Shown here: positions 42,826 to 52,863 of the stretch, piece after piece | How positions within the stretch are numbered: position 1 is the stretch's first letter | How the letters are laid out: each line of letters begins with the position of its first letter | Source of the DNA: Rhodotorula mucilaginosa | Lineage: Eukaryota; Basidiomycota; Microbotryomycetes; Sporidiobolales; Sporidiobolaceae | Reading direction: 5' to 3' | Length of the DNA: 64,000 nucleotides | Assembly: GCA_034406715.1 (NCBI GenBank) | Contig: CP137865.1 | Span: forward strand, 744,001 to 808,000 | Translations under genes and position numbers: made by a program | Notes under the pieces: model-generated | The model's input: only the letters and a program-made list of their open reading frames with translations | Database searches by the model: none | What the model was told of the DNA's origin: nothing

Positions 42826-45800
42826 ATGTACTTCCCGTCGCCGCTGCCGACCACTCGGCTGTCTGTATCGACGTCGGCCGTGCCAGTCGGGCCCTCGCCG
42901 ACGCTCAAGACGACCGTGTACAAGACCCCCGGCCGGCCAGCAAAGGGCAAGTTCAAGGACTCGCTCGGCGGCGTACTGGAAGAGGAAGGCGAAGAGATTC
43001 TCAGCATCGCTCGTGGACCGGATGCTAGTACCGACTCGACCGGACAAGCGCCGCGGCAGACTCTCTGGGCTGCTCTCGGCCGCGAGGAACTGAGCGTGTG
43101 GAGCATCCGAGTGAGTCGCTTTCCGAATGAGGAAGAGTCTAGCGTGCCAAACTGACTCTACCTCGGCCCTCACGTAGCCCAAGGTCGTCCTCGCCAAGAT
43201 TCGCCGCACTCCGCTGTCGCTGCGCACCCACGGCTCGAACGCCGCCGTTCATTTCCACGGCTTCAACCGCCTCGTCGTCACCACTTCGAATGGCACCAGC
43301 TTGCTGTATGCGATCCAGCCGGCTCCTGCGACGCGTGGCAAAGGCGCAACGGCCGAAGTATACGTCTTGCCGGGAGGCGAAAAGGCGGGCGAGGCATGGC
43401 CGAAAGGTCCCGGAGAAGGGAATGAGTTGGAAGGGATCGTCCTCAAGCCGGAGGGTGAACGAAGCATGGCCATCGGCGAGGGTATTGGATCGTGAGTGCT
43501 TCCTTGGCACGAAAGCGACATCAACGCTGATCCAGATCGGCCCGTGACAGCATCTGCTTGACCGAGCACGATCTCCTCCTCGCCGTGCAAGACCCGCCTT
43601 CCCTGCGAGTGATCCCCTTTCCAGCACCCGCACCAACCCCGAATGCGTCCTCAAGTCGACTCGCTTTCAGTCGGCCCACTCCGCCGGCTGTGCCTCGGAG
43701 AGGGTCCGGTTGGGACAGCGTACCGTCCGGAGTCACCGGCGAAACCGCGAGTGAAACGATCGTCATGGGCGACTGGGACTGGCTAATCGGCCGCGACCGC
43801 ACAGACGGTGAGCCGATGCGATGAACGACTCGAGGTCAGGCTCTCAGACTTATGCCCCTCTTTCTTGGACAGTCACCGTCACACACATGATTCCCTTGGA
43901 CGAAGGGCAACCTTCCGAAGACCCGACAATGGCTGCGCAGCCTTCGCTCTCGCGACAAACGTCCCGCACTTCTCTCTCCTCGCCGTATGGACACTCGCCA
44001 GTGCCGAAGCGGAAGGCGACCACGTTCGTGCTGACCACTTCGGACGGCCGAGCGTACCTCGCCCGCTGGTCACCTCCTGCCGAGGATGTTCTCGGAGGAG
44101 GCAGTCAAGACAACCTGGGTCAGCATTCTGCAGCAGCGTCGGCGGCGTCCCTGTGGTCGCCAACCGGTAATGCGCCCAGCCAGGCCAATTACTCCATGGC
44201 GGACCAGTCCCGCTGGACGTGGACTGGCGTGTGCTTCCATCCATCCGTGCCGGCACAGGAGGTCGTCGAGGAGTACGAGCAACTCCAGGAGCAAGCGCTC
44301 GACCGCGGGAAGGGTGCAAGCGCCTTGGGCGTCAATTCGGCGATGGATTTGGTCGCAATCGGCTGCGAAGAGTTTGTGCCATCGCTCTCGACTGTCCTCT
44401 GAGGCGGAAGCGCTAACTCGCCTCCATCTCCAGCGGAACTATCTCTGTGTATTCTCTTCCGGCGCCGGCAACTCTGCAGCAAGCGTCGACTTCCAAAACC
44501 CCGGCTGACGCTTTAGTGTGTCCCGTCCTCTCTCATGAATGCGCCCTTCGCGAATCTCTCAACACGACTGCGAGCGCTCTCGTGACTGGTCGTGTCGAAT
44601 GTCTGGCCTGGTGAGCCGACCAACGTTCATAGTTTGACAAGCGCCTGCTGATCGTTTCACGGGTGCAGGACTTCGGACGGGTACGCGCTCGCGTGCGGCT
44701 GGGCACAAGGCTGGTCCATCTGGTCTGTGTACGGACGTCTAGGCTCCTGGTCGGTGGCAGGAGGCCTCGACACCGGGTTCGGCGTCGAGGGAGAACGGAG
44801 CGACAGCTTCGAAGACGGCTTCATGCTCGGCGTGCGAAAATTGGTACGTCCGATGCGTCACGCGATGCCGAGATCGTTTTCCTCCTCTCCGAGCTGACGT
44901 GTTTGCACCTGCATAGTTCTGGAGTCCAGGGAACCACGAACTCTTTGTTCTTTGTCCTCCACCGATTCACCCGAAGCGGAAACGTGCGTTCTTTCCGACT
45001 TTCTACCGAGCGCGACCATCCTCACTGATCAATCTATTCCTACAGCTCACGACGAGCAGCTTTTTGTCGTCCCGTTCGCGAAGAGCGCAGTCACCGCCGC
45101 ACATACGCCCGTATGTCCACTCCCTCGCAAATACGGCGATCGCTCTTTTGCTGATCACAGGCTATGAGGGGGCGGCAGGACAATACCAAGAATGGCTTCC
45201 TCCAGCTGGACGATCGAGTTCTCGTCTACCGCGGCGCCGATCAACCGGACATGAGCGTAATCAACCCAGAATCCGATGTTTGGCAGCACATCAAGGTGCG
45301 CCAAGATTTGTCCCCTCAACCACGCAGTCTACGCAGTCCGAGAGGTTCTGACTCCGGGACTCGCAGATACCCAACGCCTACTTGGCAGCTCAATACCCGA
45401 TTCGCTACGCTGCCATCTCGTCCGATGCTCGCCTCATCGCGGTCGCCGGCCAGCGCGGCTTCACACATTACAACGCGCTCAGCGGTCGGTGGAAGCTCTT
45501 CGAGCTGGAGAAGGAAGAGCAATCCCTGCGCGTCGTAGGTGGTATGGTTTGGTGGGCGAACTCGCTGATCGTGGGCTGCGAGGAGAACGGGTACTATTCT
45601 GTGAGCCCGCAAAAGGTCTTCTTTTGGTGTCGCAGCTGCTGCTGATCACGAATGATGGACAGCTACGAGTCTTCTTACGCGATCGACCATTGAGTCTCGA
45701 CGAGGCAGTAGAAGTCGTCGCTCTCGACTCGGAGCCATTGGTGCTCTCGGTGTTCGACGGCTCCCTTCTCGTCTACACCGCCGACAACACGTTCCACCAT

Positions 45801-47579
45801 TTCCTGATCCGACATCTTCGCGGGACAACTCCCCGGCTGCGAGGGTGCGGGAGCATAGGGTTCGAAGGGGTCGTCGCGGACGCGCGCAAAGTGCGCGGTC
45901 TGAGCTGGCTCGTGCCAAGGTCTCAAAGGCGTGGGTCGAACTGTCGCTTTACTTCCGCAACTTCCGCTGATCCACTCAAGGTTTCTCCGGCAGGTTTCGG
46001 CGACCCGGCCGACGATCTCAACGTCGCCACTATCATCTTTCTCATATCGGGACGACTCGTTCTCCTTCGCCCGAGACGAGCCGCTTCAGAGGAAGTCAAG
46101 TACGACCTGCAGATTCTCGCCAACCGCGTCGAATTCTACTGGACCCACCTGACCGGCATAGGCTCGCTCGAGAACTCTCTGTGGGCGTGGGACGGGCGAC
46201 GCGTGCGGATTTGGCTCGACGCCCTCACGATTGAGAAAGTGCGGGTCGACGCACGGCGAGATGCCTACGAGACGGTCAAGGAGAGCGTCGAGATCCCGCT
46301 CGACTTCTACCCGCTCGGTGTGTTGCAAAGGGGCTCGTAGTATCAAGCAGCTCTTCTGACTCCCTCGCCCCGGCAGCTGTGCTCATGGACAAAGGGATCG
46401 TAGTCGGCGTCGACCAAGAGATCTCGCTGCGCCGGAACCTCGACTTTGCCATCTTCCGGATCGTTACGACGGTGCGTCTTAACCGCCTACAGCCTTGTCG
46501 AAAAGGTCCTGACCTGCAATCTTCCCCGCAGACCCACCTTTTCCTGCACCACATCCTTCGATTCCATCTCGACCGCTCCCAATTGCGCGAAGCCGTTCTC
46601 TTCGCGTCCCATTACTCGCACCTGATCTACTTCTCTCACGCTCTCGAAGTGCTCTTGCACGAGGTTCTCGAAGACGAGGTCGAAGTCGCGAATCGGCACG
46701 GCGTCTTGCCACGCGTCGTCGAGTTCCTCGACCACTTCGAGGAGAGTCTGCAAGTCGTCGTCAACTGCGCTCGCAAGACCGAAGTGACGCGGTGGGAGTT
46801 CTTGTTCGACGTTGTTGGCAAGCCTCGCGACCTATTCGAGGTACGTGGTCGTCTTGCATGCTTGCGTCGAGCCGCATGTCGACTTACAACCTCTCCATGC
46901 AGAAATGCGTCGCGGCAGGCTTTCTCAAAGTCGCTGCTTCCTACCTACTGGTCCTGCACAATCTCGAGCCGCTCGAACAAAGCAGCAAGGTATGCGTGCT
47001 TTCGCTTTTCTTGATGCCTAAGCGAGTGACTGACAATCTTGCTCCCCCAGGACACCGTTCGCCTGCTGCAAGCAGCCATGGCTGCCGAGGACTGGACAGT
47101 ACGCTTCTTCCTTTCCTTGCGTGGTTGACCCCGCGCCGGAGCTGACGCCTTTATTTTCACAGTTGTGTCGAGAGCTCTTGCGATTCTTGTATTCGCTCGA
47201 TCGGTCCGGTCAGATCCTCAAAACAGCGCTGAGCGAGAGTAAGCAGCGGAAATGGCAACGTCGCCCTGAAACCCCTTGACTGAAAAAGACTATCCCCGCA
47301 GGCCGAGCCCTTCCCGACTCTCTGCTTTCTCTTGTTTCAGCTCAAAGCAGCACGACCGAGCAGTTCCGTCTCGCGCTCACTTCGCCCGAACGGACGCGCG
47401 CCTCTCTGGAGGCTCGGGGTCTCGCTTCGCCGCCACTGATGTCTTTGCCTCTGCGGAGGAGCTTTGACGAGTACGGTCACGAGCGGCATGCTCCGGCGAC
47501 GGGCAGACTCGGAGGCGGACTCGCGCTGGCGGGTGTTGGTGATGGAGTCGAGGGAGGCGGTCGAGATAGACGTGGCTGA
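42826..47579 (+). CDS. RIC1: RIC1, Ric1-Rgp1 Ypt6/Rab6 exchange-factor subunit
   Basis: Golgi peripheral protein that, with Rgp1, activates Ypt6/Rab6. 17 exons, 1,256 residues: 42826-43110, 43178-43491, 43536-43807, 43873-44371, 44434-44610, 44669-44843, 44917-44983, 45046-45110, 45161-45295, 45367-45600, 45663-46317, 46377-46471, 46532-46840, 46903-46989, 47051-47098, 47163-47238, 47302-47579. Seen: MYFPSPLPTTRLS start (MYFxxGWP in animals); WD-type N-terminal half with CLAWTSDGYALACGW, SIWSVYGRLGSW, YPIRYAAISSDARLIAVAGQ, GGMVWWANSLIVGC; C-terminal RIC1 domain THLFLHHILRFH, LIYFSHALEVLLHEVLED, VVNCARKTEVTRWEFLFDVV, ASYLLVLHNLE. Exon 11 may start at 45636 instead. Confidence 0.9.
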
Positions 47580-47822
47580 GGCCTCTTTTTGAAATTGCCG
47601 TCAACTCGGATCGTGCCTGGCTCGTCAGAGAGGATCAGAAACAGTGATCATGGGGCATTGAGCAAACTCGAGTCGAGTCGTGGCGCGGCGAGCTTGAGTT
47701 TCCAAGCGGACACCGGCATGCGCCATGCTGTGCTTGCTGGTGAGCATTTCAACATGAGGTCAGGTGACGAAAATCGGTTATGCATATGCGGATGTACAGA
47801 GTTGCGCTGCCGCCGGCGCAGT

Positions 47823-48565
47823 CTACAACTCGTTGTAGCGGAGGATCTCGATCGGCTGAGCGAGCCACGGCTCGACGGTCGGGTTGAACTCCTGAATAGT
47901 TGAGCCATAGGCGCGCGCTCAGTACACCTTCCGAGCGAGGGACAGGCATTGTTTGCGAGACTGACCTTCCAGTAGGGGTTCGAAAGGTGCTCTTCCTGCG
48001 AAGAGTCCTTGTGCATGAAGCGCTCGACGATGGCGAACTTTGTGGGGTTGTCCTCGTGCTGCATCACATGCCAGCCGATCGTCTCCTTGTCCTGAGAATC
48101 TGTCGAATCCGGATCGTGGACGATGTCAGCGATTGAGCGCGCAGCAGGAATTGAATCGCGGACAATCTCCGTCTCTCGCGAGCAGTTCAGCTCAGCAAGG
48201 TCCCGTTCCGCAAGGCTGACGCCCGAGCATATCCCGTTCCCCTCGTGCGGCAGGGGTCAGAGGTCAACAAGGAGCGCAACTTACAGATCGACGTCGCCTT
48301 TCGCAGCTCCTTCTTCATGTCCTCGACATGCTCCGACTTGACGAGTACGTGGCAGACTGGCAGCGCAAGGATGGCGCCATATCGGAAGAGAGGTTGTCCA
48401 GAGCGTTTGAGCACCGCGAATAGCGTATCCGTGAAGGATCAGGTGCGAGATCGATGTCGTCGTTCGGTCGTGGTGGGGAGATGGTTGAAGAGGCGGGGAA
48501 GCGAGGTCAGCGCGCGTCCTAGAGCTTACAGGGTCGAGGGTCAGCGTACCGAGTGTGTAGACCAT
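47823..48565 (-). CDS. ABM-domain (dimeric alpha-beta barrel) protein
   Basis: 96 residues from exons 48565-48550 (16 nt), 48356-48285, 48099-47966, 47891-47823. Seen: MVYTLVCHVLVKSEHVEDMK, a typical first strand and helix of the antibiotic-biosynthesis-monooxygenase fold; then YSQDKETIGWHVMQHEDNP, FAIVERFMHKDSSQEEHLSN and a C-terminal strand PIEILRYNEL. Length and order of elements match single-domain ABM proteins, which act as small quinol or reactive-aldehyde oxygenases or as unknown dimers. The tiny first exon was inferred because the longer open frame upstream has no acceptor and gives no ABM start; introns 1 and 2 are 193 and 185 nt. Substrate unknown. Confidence 0.75.
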
Positions 48566-49903
48566 CTTGTGTCGGTTTACGTTTTCAATGGGGAAGAGGC
48601 CAATGTGCGACAGCAGGGACAAGGAGTCGGCGTCTCCGTTGGGTGAAAAGTCTCCGTGGAGCCCACGGGGCTCAATCCGAGTCTAATCGCTACGAGACAG
48701 ATGACGCTGACACTCTTCGCCGCCATGAGTCCTTCGCGTCTGCACCGGTGCAGGGTTTTCGAGGACTTGCCTGCTGAGTTGGGCCGCTTGCCGTGACGAG
48801 AAGGAATTTGAGTGGCGTGGGCAAAGCTTTCTTCTCGCTGGATTCGCCTTCCATAGCTTCCGGAGGAGAGCCTCGTGCTCGGGAAGACGATACCAGGAGT
48901 CATTATACCTCGCTCAAACGTCGGGGACCTCACTCCGAGACACGACTTGGCTGGAGCAGCGTTTGAAAGATCAGACCGAAGCGACAGCAGTCTCCGGTGC
49001 GTTGCGACCTGGTCCTCTATCTTTGCGGTCCGTGAAGGGCCACTCGCTCAGCGTTGTTGCGAGTCCTCTCCGCTGGTAAGCTGCGAAGATTGACTCGCGC
49101 ACCAGACTAAGCCGGAGCCGAGCTGAGATGCGCGCGGCCGCCACCGAAGATTGCGAATCTCTGCGTCGCTTTCTCGTGCGGCGGCTTCGGCACACCATGC
49201 TCAGTGCACAATCTGTGTAGACGGGCAGTCAAACCGCCCGGGGAGGTCTCTTGTCAGACGCGAGACTCGTACGAACAGCCTGGACCATCGAGCGCGCGCG
49301 CGCAAATGGGGGAGAGGTAAAACAGGGCTGACTGCGCTGGCGCGAATCTCAAGTTGAAGACGGCGCGGTCAAGCTACAACTGTACAGTAAGACGGCCTCA
49401 AGTGAAGCTTGCAACTCCGCGCCGTATATAGCCATATTGTCAAGAATAGCCTTGAGATGTCGCCGAGAGGGCAGTGTGGCAAAAATAGCCCCCGAGCGCG
49501 CCGAGAGAGACACGGATATCAAGTGAAGGGAGCGCTTACCGTCGGTATGGAAAAGGGACTCGAGGATGGTGAGTATAACTAGTGCAGGAAGCGGTGAGAA
49601 GGTGTAGAGCGCGTACTGTGTTGCGCGATCGGAAGGCCGAGGCGCGAAGGTGTCGGATTTTCGGGTGCCGATCTCGTGCAGCGCCTCCTTCATTCTGCCC
49701 TAGTTGTGAGCTTCTGTTTGCGTCCGTATAGACACTAGTTGAAGTCTGCTCCACGGTCCGCGTCCGCCGCTCTCGATCTCCGATCCAACCCAGTCGCGTC
49801 GAAGCCGCCTCGTCGCTCGACCTCCGCTCGCACGCTCGGCTCGACCCACCACTCGCATCCCCTCTGAGCGGTTGCATCCCACGCCCAGCGACAGTCAGGA
49901 AGG
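48566..49903. other. Long divergent intergenic region
   Basis: 1,338 bp between the ABM gene and the glyoxal oxidase gene, so it holds both promoters. A minus-strand frame at 49693-49349 (MKEALHEIGTRKSD...) has a plausible start and a gtaagc donor at about 49540, but I find no convincing second exon; a small unrecognised gene is possible. An AT-rich atatagccatattg patch lies near 49425-49440. Confidence 0.35.
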
Positions 49904-52403
49904 ATGGTGCCACGTCCGCGCAAGCTCGGCCTGGCGTCCCTCGCCCTCTCGGCTGCGACTGCAGCGTTCGCCGCCCCGTCAGACAACACCATCGAAGTCG
50001 TCGGCGAATCGGGAGTCAGGTGAGTCGACTCGGGCTCTCCGAGTGCTTGCGCCCACGGGCACGTTGCAGGGTAGCGTCCAGCTCAGCGCCTACACAGCGT
50101 ACTCGGTCACGACTCGCTTGAGGGGGGCGCGGGCGGCGGCGCGTCCCTCCTTTGTCACGCCGCGTGGCCGGGACGCGTTCATCCGGAAACCCCGGTCGGC
50201 GCCCTTCCTGCCTGCAAGGGCAGCGGATGACACATACATGCACTGGATCCGCTGTATATGCACGGAGCAGATCGCGCTGACCCCCTTGATGCCGCTTGTC
50301 CCCTCCCTCGGCTTTCCCTCTTGTCCCGGCACCTCCGGTCCTCGACGACACTCCACAGCGCCCAACAACTCTTCCTGTCGCAGACCAACAAGGTCTACAT
50401 CATCGACAAGACCGAGCGCAACCCGATCAATGTCACCGGTGCCCGTGGTACTCACCCTGCCGTGCGTTAACTTTTCCTCGCAGACCATTTGCGAAGCTTG
50501 CGCTACTTTTGCTGACGCTCCTTTTGCTACATACCGACAGTGGGCTACCGAGTATGACTACAACACCAACACGTACCGCGCAATGGACGTCGAGACCAAC
50601 TCGTTCTGCGCAGGCGGCAACGTTCTCGGAAACGGAACCTGGCTCAACATCGGCGGTAACCAGGCGATCGGCTACGGCGGCCTGAACGCTGCCGCGTGGG
50701 GACCACCCTACGACAACGGAGACGGAGGCAAAGCGACGAGGAGGCTGGATCCGTGCACGGACGAGACTTGCGATTGGGTCGACGACGGCTCGAACTACAT
50801 GACCACACGGCGGTGGTACCCGACGCTCGAGACGCTCGAGGACGGCACCATGATCGTCGTGCGTGTTACTCTCCTTCTGAGCCGGGCTGGGTTCGTACCG
50901 GCGATAAAAGTTCCATGACTGACGGCGAGGTTTGGCACGCGATCGCAGATCGGCGGCTGCGACTGGGGCGGGTATGTCAACGACGAGGGTCAGAACAACC
51001 CCACCTACGAGTTTTACCCTTCGAAAGGCGGTCCGGTCGGCCTCAACATCCTGACGACCACGCTCCCCGCCAACCTGTTCCCGCTCACGTGGCTCCTGCC
51101 GTCCGGCAACCTGTTCATCCAGACCAACCTCGGTACCGAGATCTTTGACTACAAGAAGAACATCGAGTACCCTCTCGCCAACATCCCGCACGCCGTCCGC
51201 ACGTACCCGGGATCGGGCGCGACCGCCATGCTCCCGCTGACGCCGGCCAACAACTGGACCGCGACGATTCTCTTTTGCGGCGGCACCAACCTCCAGCCGG
51301 ACCAGTGGGTCACCAACTGGAACATTGCCGGATACCCGGCCGACTCGACGTGCGTGTCGATGACTCCGGACGTCTCGACCGACTGGGTCGACGAGGAGTC
51401 GCTCCCGGAAGGCCGGGTGATGGGCAACTTCATCTACCTGCCCGACGGCCGTCTTGTCTTGATCAACGGTATCGGCAAGGGAACCGCCGGCTACGGCAAC
51501 ACGTCGTGGGCGATCGGTCAGTCATTCGGCGACGACCCGGTGCACACGATCCGGTACTTTGACTACAACCAGCCGAGCGGTTCGCGCTTCTCGTCGGCCG
51601 TCGCCAACTCGTCCGTCGACCGCATGTACCACTCGACTGCGACCATCCTCCCCGACGGTTCCGTCTTCTCGTCGGGATCGAACCCGAACGCAGACTTTGT
51701 CCCGCAGAACGCGCCCGGTTACAAGTACTTTACCGAGTACCGCGTCGAGCGTTTCTACCCCGACTACTTTACCGCCACTCGTCCGCAGCCGACTGGCTTG
51801 CCGACGACGCTCACGTACGGCGGCAACTCGTTCGACATCCAGCTCTCGGCGTCCGACGTCGGCTCGACGACCGACAACCTCGCCAACACGCGCGTTACGC
51901 TGGTTCGCCCCGGCTTCTCGACGCACGCGATCAACTTTGGTCAGCGGTTCGTCGAGCTGAACATGACCTACGAAGTCAAGTCGGACAACTCGGCGACGCT
52001 GCACGTGTCGCAGTTGCCGCCGAACCCGGCCGTCCTCGCGCCCGGTCCGGTCCTCATGTTTGTCGTCGTGAACGGCGTCCCGTCCGAGGGTCAGTGGGTC
52101 ACGGTCGGTAACGGTCAGCTCGGCGACCAGGAGATCCTGCCCGTGCAGGAACTGCCGGCGTCTTCGGGCGGTCCCGCCGGCCGACTCCCGTGGAACGCGG
52201 GCAACCTCGTCCAGACGCAGACGACTTCGGCCGTGATGGCGCCGCCGACGGCGCAGGCGACCAACAACGGCGGCAAGGACTCGAGCTCTTCGTCCTCTGG
52301 CGGTAGCGGCAACACCTCGGGCGCGCAGGGGCTCTTTGCGTCCAGCAGTCTCGCCGGCGCCTTTGGCGCTGCGGTCGTCACGCTCGCCGCCCTCTTTGCA
52401 TAA
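49904..52403 (+). CDS. Glyoxal oxidase (AA5_1 copper radical oxidase), secreted, probably GPI-anchored
   Basis: Extracellular enzyme oxidising small aldehydes to acids and releasing H2O2. Exons 49904-50019, 50359-50461, 50541-50858, 50949-52403 (663 residues). Seen: signal peptide (LGLASLALSAATAAFAAP); ETNSFCAGGNVL with the Cys (~96) that cross-links to the radical Tyr; PTYEFYP carrying that Tyr; DRMYHSTATILPDG giving the Tyr-His copper ligands; STHAINFGQRFVEL giving the second His; GVPSEGQW. The C-terminus is Ser/Gly-rich and ends in a hydrophobic tail (LAGAFGAAVVTLAALFA), the pattern of a GPI signal. Intron 1 is 339 nt. In white-rot fungi this enzyme feeds peroxidases with H2O2; its role here is unknown. 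Confidence 0.93.
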
Positions 52404-52735
52404 ACGACCCAGCCCCGATCGACTCGCCTCCCACGTGTGTTCTCAAGCGCTTTCACGACCTGCGTCATCTTGACGCTCTCCTTCTTTTGTCACCGTCGAC
52501 TGGGATCCGACTTCAAAACAGACACTCAGTTCCTCTTTCCCGCCGTTTTGGCTCTACAACCTTGTCGCTCGGGGTTTTTCCTCTCGTTCGTCACGGCGGC
52601 GAGACCGCATATCCGATACTCCCCTCCATCATGAGTGGTCGTCGAGGCAAGGCAGGCCACTATATCCACCTCTTCCCGTCGCCCTCGCCCTGTCGTTGAC
52701 GATCAACTCGTCCTGTCGTTTCTACTTCTCATCAA

Positions 52736-52775
<40 letters not shown>

Positions 52776-52863
52776 CTCTACTACTTGTGCCCTATAACGA
52801 TCAATTGCATTGCTCCATTTCGTGTCACCGGAGGGGGAACGAGAGAGTTGAAAAGTTAGAAAA
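52404..52863. other. Convergent intergenic region
   Basis: 460 bp between the glyoxal oxidase stop and the probable stop of the Arg/Ser-rich gene, holding facing 3' UTRs and a CT microsatellite. No gene seen. Confidence 0.4.
52738..52773. repeat. (CT)n microsatellite
   Basis: About 17-18 uninterrupted ct dinucleotides, the longest perfect simple repeat in the window. It lies in the glyoxal oxidase 3' flank. Likely polymorphic in length. Confidence 0.9.

Noticed and set aside
43808-43839. A 32-nt intron in RIC1 giving DGSQTYAPLSW
   Set aside because: Unrealistically short. The 65-nt intron ending at 43872 has a pyrimidine tract and keeps the same frame.
49349-49693. 114-residue minus-strand frame in the ABM/glyoxal oxidase gap
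   Set aside because: It has a plausible start and a donor, but no second exon that extends it and no known motif. Mentioned only as a possibility within the intergenic entry.
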